Source of the DNA: Ensifer canadensis
Lineage (GTDB): Bacteria > Pseudomonadota > Alphaproteobacteria > Rhizobiales > Rhizobiaceae
Assembly (NCBI RefSeq): GCF_017488845.2
Contig: NZ_CP083371.1
Span: 1-64,000, forward strand
Direction: 5' to 3'
DNA: 64,000 nt
Both the position numbers and the translations under genes were made by a program. Below are positions 17,163 through 25,514 of the stretch, in pieces. Position 1 is the stretch's first letter, and each line of letters opens with the position of its first letter. The notes under the pieces are model-generated. The model was not told the origin of the DNA and made no database searches. It saw only the letters and a list, made by a program, of their open reading frames with translations.

Positions 17163-18101
17163 TTGAAGGCGGGATTGAGCAACAATCATATCAATTTGCG
17201 TCAGGTGGAGATTTTTCGCGCCACTATGAAATTCGGCACCGTCACAGCGGCGGCCGCCGCCCTTGGTTCTTCGCAACCAACCATTACGCGCGAGTTGTCG
17301 AGACTGGAGAAGCACATAGGCTTCCCCCTGTTCGAGCGACGTCTGCAGAGATTGGTGCCCACAGCCAAAGCACTCAAGCTTTTCGAGGAAGTGCAGGCGT
17401 CATTCATCGGCCTGGACCGTATCAACGGATTTATCGTTCGCTTGCGTGATGCATCGGAAGAAGTGCTGACAGTCGCTTCTCTGCCCGCTTTTGCACAAAC
17501 CATCCTACCCGAGGCGATTGCGCGCCTGAATGCCGCCCAACCAGGACTGACATTGCAGATCAGCACTGTTGATCCCCGTAACCAGTCAAGCGTTTCCGGC
17601 TATAATTTTGATATTGGTCTGATCGAGGACATCTATACACAAAGAGATGCCGAATCGCGCGTCCTATGGGTATTCAAGCTTGTTGCCATCATGCCGTCGG
17701 ATCATCCTCTGGCACAACGTGACCATCTTGAGCCTCACGATTTCGAGGATATCAACTTTATCAGCTTGGGTTCGCAAGACCCTTATCGCCTGAGTGTGGA
17801 ACGCGTTTTCGATATGGCCGAGACAAAAAGGCGAATGTTTTTGTCATCTCAATCCGCCAATAGCGTGTGTGAACTGGTGCTAAAGGGACTGGGTGTTTCA
17901 ATTATAAATCCACTCACCGCTTTAAGTTATGAGAAACACGGCCTGGTTTTGAAGCGCTTTTTGCCTGCGCAGGATTTTGTCCTGTCCGTGTTGCGTCCGA
18001 TCAATCGCCCTGTCATTGCCAGTTCAGATGCGTTGTTGTCGCATTTATCCCGGATATGTGCGGAAGCGCATCAGACATTGGTCCAAAAGAACCTTGAATA
18101 G
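17163..18101 (+). CDS. LysR-family transcriptional regulator of the importer operon
   Basis: A 312-residue LysR regulator: winged HTH at about residues 12-70 (QVEIFRATMKFGTVTAAAAA, then SQPTITRELSRLEKHIG) and a LysR substrate domain after residue 95. It is transcribed divergently from the serine hydrolase/peptide importer operon and probably responds to the imported compound or its product. The TTG at 17163 is the longest start; a TTG at 17175 is better spaced from GAAGG and may be the true one. The gene is visibly richer in A+T than the genes of the 23-50 kb part. Confidence 0.85.
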   Translation: MKAGLSNNHINLRQVEIFRATMKFGTVTAAAAALGSSQPTITRELSRLEKHIGFPLFERRLQRLVPTAKALKLFEEVQASFIGLDRINGFIVRLRDASEEVLTVASLPAFAQTILPEAIARLNAAQPGLTLQISTVDPRNQSSVSGYNFDIGLIEDIYTQRDAESRVLWVFKLVAIMPSDHPLAQRDHLEPHDFEDINFISLGSQDPYRLSVERVFDMAETKRRMFLSSQSANSVCELVLKGLGVSIINPLTALSYEKHGLVLKRFLPAQDFVLSVLRPINRPVIASSDALLSHLSRICAEAHQTLVQKNLE

Positions 18102-18665
18102 ATGGAGGGTGTTGCCGCCGTGCACGCGACTATTGTCGATCATTTCCTTCTCCGGCGACCCCACCTCGAAAACCCTCGCATTTCAACGCGATCCTTTGAT
18201 CTTGGAGTTCGCTGCGACGACGATATCAACGCCACCCGGTTGTATGGAGGTGATTAGCTAGGGCTCGCATTGTTCTCGCGTTTACTCCAGGCACTGGGAA
18301 AAGAGACCATATAGGCACAAACCGGCCGCCCCTTACCAGCTGATGCGGGACGCTGAGAAAGGGTATCGCCGCCACCGTGCCGACGTATGCGCCTCAGTCA
18401 AGACTCTTCACGCCGCAAATATCCAACACCCCGAATGACGGCGTCTGTAAGAGCTAACTCATATTTCTGCTTTCGGCCCTTAGCGGTCGTGATCGCTTGC
18501 CGCGAATCACGCAGCTCGTTAGGTAATAACTGCAGGCTCGACCCAAGCCTCCCCCCTCCTTTCGGGAAAGCATCGCACATGTAGGGTTGAGGCTAAATCA
18601 TCGGGCCATCTGTTCGAGCATCGCATTAGGAGGGGTTGCGTTTCGGCTCGCAATGGAGGTCTTTG
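18102..18665. other. Stretch without a supportable gene
   Basis: A short frame of about 50 codons starts at 18102 right after the LysR stop and another of 60 codons lies on the minus strand at 18398-18580; neither has a recognisable sequence. The last 20 bases hold the GGAGGT ribosome binding site of the next gene. This is probably the boundary between two acquired segments. Confidence 0.4.
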
Positions 18666-19379
18666 ATGAAGCTTTCTGCACCGATATTTCAACTTAAACG
18701 TCGGGCCAAGTTGATGGCACGCAGTAACAACGTTCCCCTGAACGAAGCATTAGACCAGATTGCGCGAGAAGAGGGGTTTGCAAGGTGGAGCCTGCTGTCG
18801 TCTCGGATGTCTTCCGGGACGCTTTCCGGAACGATACTGTCGCGCCTGGATAACGGCGACCTGCTGCTACTCGCGGGTCGTCCTGGGCATGGCAAGACCA
18901 CGCTCGGTCTTCAGCTTCTGATTGACGCAGCCCGAGATGATCGCAGGGCGTCGTTGTTCACATTAGAATTCACAGAGCAACAGGCCAGGAAGCACCTCAG
19001 AACACTAGAAGGGGATGGTGGCAGTGTTGCCGATGGAGTGCAGGTTGTTACCGCTGATGAAATCAGTGCGGACTACATCATCCAGTACATGTCGGGATCG
19101 GAGCCGGGAACAGTTGCTGTAATCGACTATCTTCAGTTACTCGATCAGCAGCGGAGCAAGCCTGTTCTTTCCGAACAGGTACAGACCCTCGGAGATTTCG
19201 CGCGACGATCCGGTGTTGTTCTGGCGTTCATTTCGCAGATCGACAGGTCGTTTGACACCGAAAGCAAACGCCTTCCCGACATTCGCGATATTCGTCTTCC
19301 AAACTTTGTCGATCTCGGCCTTTTCAACAAGGCATGCTTCCTTCACAACGGCGAAGCGCAGCTACAAGACGTCGCCTGA
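18666..19379 (+). CDS. Short DnaB-like RecA-fold ATPase (putative DNA helicase)
   Basis: A 237-residue ATPase corresponding to the C-terminal RecA-like domain of replicative helicases. Walker A is GRPGHGKTTL (near residue 77), Walker B is VAVIDYLQLLD (near 150), and the DnaB-like sensor segment is AFISQIDRSFD. The N-terminal 45 residues (LKRRAKLMARSNNVPLNEAL, then EEGFARWSLL) are basic and helical and replace the usual DnaB N-terminal domain. The ATG at 18666 has a near-ideal GGAGGT six bases upstream. Such short proteins are common in alphaproteobacteria, usually annotated as helicase; hexamer formation or helicase activity is not shown here. Confidence 0.7.
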   Translation: MKLSAPIFQLKRRAKLMARSNNVPLNEALDQIAREEGFARWSLLSSRMSSGTLSGTILSRLDNGDLLLLAGRPGHGKTTLGLQLLIDAARDDRRASLFTLEFTEQQARKHLRTLEGDGGSVADGVQVVTADEISADYIIQYMSGSEPGTVAVIDYLQLLDQQRSKPVLSEQVQTLGDFARRSGVVLAFISQIDRSFDTESKRLPDIRDIRLPNFVDLGLFNKACFLHNGEAQLQDVA

Positions 19380-19557
19380 TTGCTTGCCGTGACCTTATCT
19401 GGTCGCGGCAAGTCTCCTCTAAAGTCCGCTCCTGACGCGATTCGGCCGAGGCGGTCGTCGCTGTTCGGCCCAGAGCGGCATCGAACTCGCTAGCGGGTAG
19501 TCGACGTTCACTCAAGCGACCGCCGTCGTCTTCGGTTGAACTGTCTTCCGCAAACTC

Positions 19558-20046
19558 TCAAGCTGCGCGGCGTACGAACGTAAGGCATTTATAGGGAACA
19601 GGGCCATCAACTTGCTCTGATTCGGAAATCGCAAATTTATCGTCAGGTATGAGGGGAAAATGGCGGTCGCCGCCGAATGGCGCTTTGAGCACAGTCAGAT
19701 GAATACGATCCGCAAGCGGAAGAAAAAGCTCGTAAACCTGTTGGCCTCCCCCGATGGTGATCTCCGAACCCGGCAAGGCTGAGGCAAGCGAAAGAGCCTC
19801 CTCGACGGACACAGCAGAATGTACGTTGGGTGTATCATCTGCAGCCGTGCGGGAGAGCACGATGCAATGCCTTCCTGGAAGCGGCCGGGGAAGCGACGCA
19901 TAGGTCATACGCCCCATGATCAAAGCCTTGCCCATTGTCAGTTCCTTGAAGCGCTTTTGTTCTCCGGGAATATGCCACGGAATCTCGTTGCCGCGCCCAA
20001 TTGCACGGGCGGCATCCATTGCTGCGACAAGAACGATTGGCTTCAT
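19558..20046 (-). CDS. folA: Dihydrofolate reductase, accessory copy
   Basis: A 162-residue dihydrofolate reductase making tetrahydrofolate with NADPH. Core motifs: IGRGNEIPWHIPGEQKRF (residues 16-33), GKALIMGRMTYASLPRPLPGR and the NADPH-binding ITIGGGQQVYELFL. The GEQ-x-x-FK arrangement after the IPW motif resembles plasmid-borne trimethoprim-insensitive DfrA enzymes more than ordinary chromosomal ones, which usually carry an acidic residue and DxxxF there. It lies in an accessory block beside a tyrosine recombinase, 57 bases from it and divergent. GGAAGGGAC precedes the ATG at 20046. Insensitivity is only inferred. Confidence 0.85.
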   Translation of the reverse strand: MKPIVLVAAMDAARAIGRGNEIPWHIPGEQKRFKELTMGKALIMGRMTYASLPRPLPGRHCIVLSRTAADDTPNVHSAVSVEEALSLASALPGSEITIGGGQQVYELFLPLADRIHLTVLKAPFGGDRHFPLIPDDKFAISESEQVDGPVPYKCLTFVRRAA

Positions 20047-20103
20047 GGCTGTCCCTTCCTACGTCCCGTGCCCGTTGGGTCAAGACCGTTTTAGATTCCG
20101 TAC

Positions 20104-20973
20104 TTGGCTGCAACGGTCATGACGGCTATTGGCGCGAAACTGCCGGGCATCGTTGTTCCGCTGACCCATCATGAGGTCGTCATGCCACATCCCATTCACG
20201 AAAGCAGTTTCCCGCTCTCGTCCTTCGACCACGAAACCGCATTTCTCACCCGTTGGCGAGGCCTCGTCGGTTCCTTTGACCGCCCTTCGCTAAAATCCGC
20301 CCTGCGACTGGCCGTTCGCGCCAGTGCACGGCCGCGGCAACGCAAGAGCAAAAAGGCGGTCACGGGCGATATCCTGGCGAAGCTTCTGCTCGCGTGTGCC
20401 GGCGAGCGTCTGGTCGATCTACGCGATCGTGCACTGCTTCTGGCCGCGTTCGCCTCCGGCGGACGGCGCCGATCAGAAGTGGCGGCGATGCGCGTTGAGG
20501 ATCTCAACGATGAGGACCCGGTCCGGACAGATCCAAACGACGAGAAATCCCCTCCCCTCCCCTGCCTGTCGATCCGGCTCGGCCGCACGAAGACGACGAC
20601 GAGTGACGACGACGAACATGTGCTGCTGATCGGCCGGCCAGTGGTTGCGCTGAAACGTTGGCTGGAGGAAGCCAATATCGAAGAGGGGCCGGTGTTCCGA
20701 CGCATTGACCAATGGGGGAATATCGACCAGCGGGCGCTGACGCCGCAGTCGGTCAACCTGATCCTGAAGGGCCGCTGCAAACATGCCGGGCTCGACCCGA
20801 CATTGTTTTCGGCGCATGGGTTGCGGTCAGGCTATCTGACCGAGGCAGCAAATCGGGGCATCCCGCTCCCTGAAGCCATGCAGCAGTCGCTGCACAAGTC
20901 GGTGACGCAGGCCGCTCGCTATTACAATGACGTGGAACGCAAACAGGGGCGCGCCGCCCGGCTGATCACCTGA
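20104..20973 (+). CDS. Tyrosine recombinase/integrase, probably shortened at the N-terminus
   Basis: Contains the catalytic domain of a phage-type integrase: the first arginine in SGGRRRSEVAAM, lysine in GRTKTTT, HGLRSGYLT with the H-x-x-R pair, and the nucleophile in ARYYNDV. A linker (PRQRKSKKAVTGDILAKLLL) precedes it. The N-terminal core-binding domain of related rhizobial integrases (about 100 residues) is largely missing, and the first 50 residues look unlike the family. The true start may be the ATG at 20182. It may be a decayed integrase of the surrounding accessory block. Confidence 0.7.
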   Translation: MAATVMTAIGAKLPGIVVPLTHHEVVMPHPIHESSFPLSSFDHETAFLTRWRGLVGSFDRPSLKSALRLAVRASARPRQRKSKKAVTGDILAKLLLACAGERLVDLRDRALLLAAFASGGRRRSEVAAMRVEDLNDEDPVRTDPNDEKSPPLPCLSIRLGRTKTTTSDDDEHVLLIGRPVVALKRWLEEANIEEGPVFRRIDQWGNIDQRALTPQSVNLILKGRCKHAGLDPTLFSAHGLRSGYLTEAANRGIPLPEAMQQSLHKSVTQAARYYNDVERKQGRAARLIT

Positions 20974-21192
20974 AAGCGCCGGTCATACCGGCGGAGGCGT
21001 GTGGTCCTGGACGTCCGGTATAGCGCGACGATCAGGATGAGACGAATCTCACCTTGATTGCCGCCGCGCAACGTCCGGCTAATTCCGGGTCTTGGTTGCT
21101 TACCTTTGCTGTAAGCACAGTAGAGCCGACGTATCATGGCTGCAAGAACAAGCCGCAGTCGTAAAGGGCTCGTGCTTATTGCGCCGATGCGC

Positions 21193-21711
21193 CTAATCCC
21201 AGGACAGCTGATCCTTCGGAAGCCGACCACTTGGGTCATGTACTTGCACTTTATGAGGCAGGCTGGGGCCCCAGTTCCAAAGCACCAGGTTTCGATCTCC
21301 CTCTTCGGAGCCAGGCGCAAAACTGGGTACTATGATGCCTGCCGTACCCCTCGCCTTCAGTCGATCGTATATCGACCAGGATGGGGGCCTCCTTCCTTCG
21401 GAAAGCGCGGTGGCCCAACTGCAGGCCATTTCCTCCACCGAAACACTATTCGCGGCCCGACCAACGTCAGAAGTAAGGTCCGCGATGTCATCACAGTCGA
21501 CATCGTAGGAACAAAGTACGCAGGGGTCGATACGATGAGCAAATCCTTGATTGGCTTCCTTAATCGCCGTCATGACACTGAGGCCGAGATAGAGAGCCCG
21601 CACGCCTTTTGGGTTGAACCGCGCGCCCCTTATAGCCGCGCCATCTCCTGAAACCGGTTTGAAAGCCCAGCGTGGATCGTGCGCACGGTAACAATTGCCC
21701 ACAAACCTCAA
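21193..21711 (-). CDS. RES-domain toxin (NAD+ phosphorylase family)
   Basis: A RES-domain protein of about 172 residues; family members degrade NAD+ and so arrest growth. Typical motifs are CYRAHDPRWAFKPVSGDGAA with the catalytic arginine, GARFNPKGVRALYLGLS, and the NLVLWNW end. The frame is open to 21831, but the region before 21711 is antitoxin coding sequence; a TTG at 21711 overlaps the antitoxin stop (TTGA), giving the expected N-terminus. The weak TTG start and overlap would keep toxin synthesis below antitoxin. It pairs with the Xre/DUF2384 antitoxin upstream. Confidence 0.82.
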   Translation of the reverse strand: MRFVGNCYRAHDPRWAFKPVSGDGAAIRGARFNPKGVRALYLGLSVMTAIKEANQGFAHRIDPCVLCSYDVDCDDIADLTSDVGRAANSVSVEEMACSWATALSEGRRPPSWSIYDRLKARGTAGIIVPSFAPGSEEGDRNLVLWNWGPSLPHKVQVHDPSGRLPKDQLSWD

Positions 21712-22097
21712 GCGAAGCCCCCTAGGGCCATATGATCGAGGTAATCTCGCACCGCCGCGGCCTTGCCGTCTTTTACGAGAGCCTCGGGCGTACGCCCGCC
21801 AAAAGCTGGTAGAGGTTGAGCCCGGTACCAAGCCATTGCTTGCTCCTTACCACCGGCCCAATCTGAGACGCGACTGATAATCTCCAGCATTTCCCGAAGG
21901 CGACTCTGCGTTTTCGCGCCCAGGCTACGCTCGCTTCTATACAGCGTTTCGCGGGCTAGGCCCGCCGTCTCGGCCAACTGGCTCTTAGACATGCCGAAGC
22001 CGGTTGCGACCCGTTCCACAGCGATCTTTCCCGAGCGATCCATATAGGACAGGACCAGGGGACCGCTTTGCTCTAGAGATTTCAGAACCTGAGGCAT
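21708..22097 (-). CDS. Xre/MbcA/ParS-family antitoxin of the RES toxin
   Basis: A 129-residue antitoxin with an N-terminal Xre helix-turn-helix (FGMSKSQLAETAGLARETLY, about residues 35-55) and a C-terminal DUF2384 toxin-binding part (GKEQAMAWYRAQPLPAFGGR, then TPEALVKDGKAAAVRDYLDH). It neutralises the RES protein and should repress its own promoter. The ATG at 22097 is six bases from GGCGGA; another in-frame ATG lies at 22103. Operon order antitoxin-toxin is standard for this class. Confidence 0.85.
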   Translation of the reverse strand: MPQVLKSLEQSGPLVLSYMDRSGKIAVERVATGFGMSKSQLAETAGLARETLYRSERSLGAKTQSRLREMLEIISRVSDWAGGKEQAMAWYRAQPLPAFGGRTPEALVKDGKAAAVRDYLDHMALGGFA

Positions 22098-22231
22098 GAT
22101 CATTCCGCCATATCGAGTAACTCATTTATTGTGCAAAATATATGACTCTATTGGCGACAACGCAAGCGACTACGACAGATTCGCCGGGGTAGCGAGAAGC
22201 TTCAGGTTGCTGCCCTCCAAAGAGCCGTTCG

Positions 22232-22395
22232 CTAGGCGCTTCGAGCAATCACCGGGTTCGCCCGCAATAGAGCCATCAGCACCGGTCCGAGCGAAAACTC
22301 CCCTCGCCGCGCCTTGTCCGTCAGATTGCGAAGATAACCGCCGGCCGAGTTGATGTGCCCTGCCCTCTCGAGAATGCAGGCCATCGTCGCGGCCG
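22232..22395 (-). pseudogene. repC: repC plasmid replication initiator, C-terminal remnant
   Basis: The minus strand encodes MACILERAGHINSAGGYLRN, then LTDKARRGEFSLGPVLMALL and a stop, closely matching the end of RepC initiators of rhizobial repABC replicons. The remaining 340 or so residues are missing; similarity ends near 22395, where a vapB-like antitoxin tail begins on the plus strand. This is evidence of rearranged repABC plasmid DNA, not a working origin. Confidence 0.75.
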
Positions 22396-22551
22396 CAAGA
22401 GCGGCTGCGGCGCCTCGCAAATGCCGGAAATCGCGAAGTGCTTCTCGAGGAACTGGCGGCGAGCCGTAAACGCTGGGCGAAGCTCCCGGTGCTGGATAAG
22501 CGCTCTGCCGATGAGATTTTGGGGTATGACGAAAACGGCCTTCCCAACTGA
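22381..22551 (+). pseudogene. VapB-type antitoxin, C-terminal remnant
   Basis: An open frame ending at 22551 reads ERLRRLANAGNREVLLEELA, then RKRWAKLPVLDKRSADEILG and YDENGLPN, the toxin-binding tail of VapB-type antitoxins. Its stop overlaps the vapC start (TGATG), the normal pair arrangement. The N-terminal DNA-binding domain and start codon are missing, replaced at about 22385-22395 by the antisense repC remnant. No good start or ribosome binding site is visible, though a chance upstream start could still make a fusion. Confidence 0.65.
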
Positions 22552-22934
22552 TGGTCGACACATCAGCAATTGTTGCGATCGCGTTCAACGAACCGGACGC
22601 AGAAACCTACGAGCAAAAAGTAGTCGACGCTCCGCGGCGTTTCATTTCAGCTGCGACAATTCTTGAACTGTCCATCGTGATCGAGGCTCGCCTCGGCGAG
22701 GCGGGCGCTGCCGAGCTCGATCTATGGCCCTACAAAGCGAGTGTCGAAGTCGTCGCTGTCGACGCGGAACAGATTGCTATTGCAAGACGTGCCTGGCGCA
22801 ACTTTGGCAAGGGCCGGCACCCGGCGAGCCTGAATTTTGGGGACTGTTTTTCCTATGCGCTGGCCAAGTCGCGCAACGAGCCATTGCTCTTCAATGGTGA
22901 CGATTTCTCGCGCACAGACATAGAGGCAGCATGA
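22551..22934 (+). CDS. vapC: VapC-family PIN-domain toxin
   Basis: A 127-residue PIN ribonuclease. The acidic metal-binding residues are visible: D3 in MVDTSAIVAIAFNEP, a glutamate in ATILELSIVIEAR, and aspartates in NFGDCFSYALAKSR and FNGDDFSRTDI. Full length. Normally neutralised by VapB encoded just upstream, but that antitoxin is truncated here, so the toxin is either silent, inactive or balanced by another antitoxin. The start overlaps the antitoxin stop by one base. Confidence 0.85.
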   Translation: MVDTSAIVAIAFNEPDAETYEQKVVDAPRRFISAATILELSIVIEARLGEAGAAELDLWPYKASVEVVAVDAEQIAIARRAWRNFGKGRHPASLNFGDCFSYALAKSRNEPLLFNGDDFSRTDIEAA

Positions 22935-23007
22935 CAAACGACGAGCGGGGTCGTCGCACACAAACGGTGAGCGGAGCCCCTAGCCCGGGGTCGATCGCGC
23001 CGACCGT

Positions 23008-23472
23008 TCAAAAATCGAGGGCGGCGTTGTCGACCACTTCCTTCATCACGAAGAACGTCCTTGTCTGGCGGACGCCCGGCAGCGCGATCAGCTGCGTCCC
23101 GTGGATCCGATTGAAATCGGCCATGTCACCCACGCGAATTTTCAAGAAGTAGTCGAAGTCGCCGGCAACGAGATGACAGTCGAGGATGAACTTCAGCTTC
23201 TCGACCGCCTTTTCAAATTCGCGAAAACTCTCCGGCGTCGAGCGATCGAGCACCACGCCGACCATGACCAGCGCGCCGCGATCGACCTTCTGCGGCGCCA
23301 CAAGCGCACGCACATTGCTGATGTAACCTTCCTCGAACAGCCTCTGCGTCCGGCGGTGGCATGTCGCAGCACTGACATCGACCATTTGCGCCAGCTCCGC
23401 ATTGGTCAGCCGGCCGTTCTTCTGCAGCAGGCGCAGCATCTTGAGGTCGATACGATCGAGTTCACCTTGCAT
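23008..23472 (-). CDS. acdR: Lrp/AsnC-family regulator of ACC deaminase (AcdR-like)
   Basis: A 154-residue Lrp-family regulator: HTH at about residues 8-58 (LRLLQKNGRLTNAELAQMVD, then SAATCHRRTQRLFEEGYI) and an AsnC effector domain (VAGDFDYFLKIRV). The frame is open to 23511; the ATG at 23472 has AAGGAAG at good spacing and gives the usual N-terminus. It is divergent from acdS, 159 bases away, the known arrangement in which AcdR controls ACC deaminase expression. Two inverted repeats lie in the gap. Confidence 0.87.
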   Translation of the reverse strand: MQGELDRIDLKMLRLLQKNGRLTNAELAQMVDVSAATCHRRTQRLFEEGYISNVRALVAPQKVDRGALVMVGVVLDRSTPESFREFEKAVEKLKFILDCHLVAGDFDYFLKIRVGDMADFNRIHGTQLIALPGVRQTRTFFVMKEVVDNAALDF

Positions 23473-23527
23473 GGAAGAATCTTCCTTGTTTGTCGTGATA
23501 TGCGGATGCAATCTGTGATCTTATGCA

Positions 23528-23558
23528 ATTTGCCGGGGCAAATGCAAAATCTTTGCAT
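23528..23558. promoter_or_regulatory. Pair of inverted repeats in the acdR-acdS gap, candidate Lrp-type sites
   Basis: ATTTGCC-GG-GGCAAAT (23528-23543) and ATGCAAA-ATC-TTTGCAT (23542-23558) are both perfect palindromes and overlap by two bases. The sequence and their position between a divergent Lrp-family regulator and its target make them good candidates for AcdR binding sites. Confidence 0.6.
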
Positions 23559-23631
23559 GATATTAGAGAGCACCTTCCACGTGATGGGTGGTAGCGTTTC
23601 CTGACTTTCAAAACAGAAGGAAGGGAACAAC

Positions 23632-24645
23632 ATGCTGGAAAAATTCGAACGTTACCCGCTCACCTTCGGGCCGACGCAAATCGAGAAACTCGACCGGCTC
23701 TCGGGCCATCTGGGCGGTCAGGTCGAGATCTACGCCAAGAGAGACGACTGCAATTCCGGCCTCGCCTTCGGCGGCAACAAGCTGCGCAAGCTGGAATATA
23801 TCATTCCGGATGCGCTCAGCTCCGGAGCCGATACGCTGGTGTCGATCGGAGGCGTTCAATCGAACCACACGCGCATGATCGCCGCCGTTGCCGCCAAGAT
23901 CGGGTTCAAATGCCGGTTGGTGCAGGAGAGCTGGGTGCCGCACGAGGACGCCGTCTACGACCGCGTCGGCAACATCATGCTCAGCCGTATCATGGGCGCC
24001 GAGGTCCAGATGGTCGATGAAGGTTTCGACATCGGCATCCGCCAAAGCTGGGAGGCTGCGATCGAGGACGTGAAAGCGCGTGGCGGCAAACCCTACGCCA
24101 TCCCCGCCGGCGCCTCCGTGCACAAGTTCGGTGGGCTGGGCTATGTCGGCTTTGCCGAGGAGGTGCGTGCGCAGGAGGAAGAGCTTGGCTTCAAGTTCGA
24201 CTACATCGTCGTCTGCACCGTCACCGGCTCGACCCATGCCGGCATGCTGGTGGGCTTTGCCAAGGACGGCCGCCAGCGGCAGGTCATCGGCATCGACGCC
24301 TCGTTCACCCCGGCGCAGACAAAAGCACAGGTTCTCGACATTGCCCGCAGGACCGCCGAGTTGGTCGAGCTCGGCACCGATCTCACCGAAGAGGACGTGG
24401 TGCTGCTCGAGGATTATGCCTATCCGGTCTACGGCGTGCCCTCCGACGAGACTAAGGCGGCGATCCGGCTTTGCGCCCGCCTCGAGGGCATGATCACCGA
24501 CCCCGTCTATGAAGGCAAATCGATGCAGGGCATGATCGATCTCGTTCGCAAGGGCTATTTTCCCGAGGGATCAAAGGTTCTTTATGCCCACCTCGGCGGC
24601 GCCCCAGCGCTCAACGGCTACGGCTACACCTTCCGCAACGGCTGA
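23632..24645 (+). CDS. acdS: 1-aminocyclopropane-1-carboxylate deaminase
   Basis: A 337-residue PLP enzyme that splits the plant ethylene precursor ACC into 2-oxobutyrate and ammonia, a plant-growth-promotion trait in rhizosphere bacteria. The PLP lysine is K50 in [14 protein letters not shown], one position earlier than in the Pseudomonas enzyme. The diagnostic tyrosine and glutamate of DPVYEGKSM and the leucine of [10 protein letters not shown] separate it from D-cysteine desulfhydrase. Good ribosome binding site (GGAAGGGAACAAC). Regulated by the divergent Lrp-type gene. Full length and intact. Confidence 0.95.
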   Translation: MLEKFERYPLTFGPTQIEKLDRLSGHLGGQVEIYAKRDDCNSGLAFGGNKLRKLEYIIPDALSSGADTLVSIGGVQSNHTRMIAAVAAKIGFKCRLVQESWVPHEDAVYDRVGNIMLSRIMGAEVQMVDEGFDIGIRQSWEAAIEDVKARGGKPYAIPAGASVHKFGGLGYVGFAEEVRAQEEELGFKFDYIVVCTVTGSTHAGMLVGFAKDGRQRQVIGIDASFTPAQTKAQVLDIARRTAELVELGTDLTEEDVVLLEDYAYPVYGVPSDETKAAIRLCARLEGMITDPVYEGKSMQGMIDLVRKGYFPEGSKVLYAHLGGAPALNGYGYTFRNG

Positions 24646-24691
24646 TATCTCCGCCGGCCGCCGGGTATCTCGACCCACCGCTTCGAGCGCT

Positions 24692-24717
24692 ACGGCCGGG
24701 CAGGACTGTCCGGCCGT
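24692..24717. terminator. GC-rich hairpin between convergent genes
   Basis: ACGGCCGG (24692-24699) and CCGGCCGT (24710-24717) form a perfect 8-bp stem with a 10-base loop between acdS and the convergent racemase gene. There is no T-tract, so termination may be weak or factor dependent. Confidence 0.4.
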
Positions 24718-24735
24718 GGACAAGAGGACATCAAT

Positions 24736-25428
24736 TCAGGCGAGAGCGCGATCGACCGCCGCAAGCGCATGGAGTTCGGTGGTGTCGAAAACCGGAACGG
24801 GGCTGTCGGCTTGGGAGATCAACAGCATGATCTCGGTGCAGCCCATGATGATCGCCTGGGCGCCGCGTTCCACCAGTCGCTGAATGACCTGACGGTAGGC
24901 GTCGCGCGACGCGTCCTCGACACGGCCGACAACGAGCTCCTTGTAGATAATGTCGTGGACGGTTTTCCGGTCCTCTTCGCCGGGCACCAGAACGTCCTGC
25001 CCATGCCGTTCGATCAGCCGCCCCTTGTAGAAATCCTGCTCCATGGTGAAGGCCGTGCCGAGCAATCCGACGCGGCTGAGGCCGAGCGCCTTGATCTTCT
25101 CCGCCGTCGGGTCGGCAATATGCAAGAGCGGAATGGAGACGGCTGCGGATATGGCATCGGCCATCCGGTGCATGGTGTTGGTGCAGATCACCAGGAAATC
25201 CGCGCCGCCGGCTTCAAGGCGGCGGGCCGCATCGGTCATTTCGCCCGTCAGGGCCGACCAGTCGCCAATATGCTGCAACCGCTCGATCTCCCCGAAATCC
25301 ATCGACCACATCAGGCTCTTGGCCGAGTGCACGCCGCCCAGGCGCGCCCGGACTTCCTGATTGACGATACGATAGTATTGGGCAGAGCTTTCCCAACTCA
25401 TGCCGCCGATAAGTCCCATGACCTTCAA
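24736..25428 (-). CDS. Aspartate/glutamate racemase family protein
   Basis: A 230-residue racemase of the Asp/Glu family. Its two catalytic cysteines lie in ICTNTMHRM (near residue 83) and IMGCTEIMLL (near 195), with the N-terminal MGLIGGMSWESSAQYY motif. It should interconvert L- and D-aspartate or glutamate without cofactor. The frame runs open to 25602, but the TTG at 25428 (LKVMGLIGG) has GGAAGG about nine bases upstream and gives the family N-terminus. Convergent with acdS; no evidence that it works with it. Confidence 0.85.
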   Translation of the reverse strand: MKVMGLIGGMSWESSAQYYRIVNQEVRARLGGVHSAKSLMWSMDFGEIERLQHIGDWSALTGEMTDAARRLEAGGADFLVICTNTMHRMADAISAAVSIPLLHIADPTAEKIKALGLSRVGLLGTAFTMEQDFYKGRLIERHGQDVLVPGEEDRKTVHDIIYKELVVGRVEDASRDAYRQVIQRLVERGAQAIIMGCTEIMLLISQADSPVPVFDTTELHALAAVDRALA

Positions 25429-25514
25429 TGCACTTGTCCTTCCCGATTGCGAGCAAACCTCAAGCTCGGCGATCCTAATTTCTGCCACATCCGCCGCCGC
25501 ACAAGCAACACACG

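Noticed and set aside
18102..18257. Frame of about 50 codons directly after the LysR gene
   Set aside because: No ribosome binding site of its own and no recognisable sequence.
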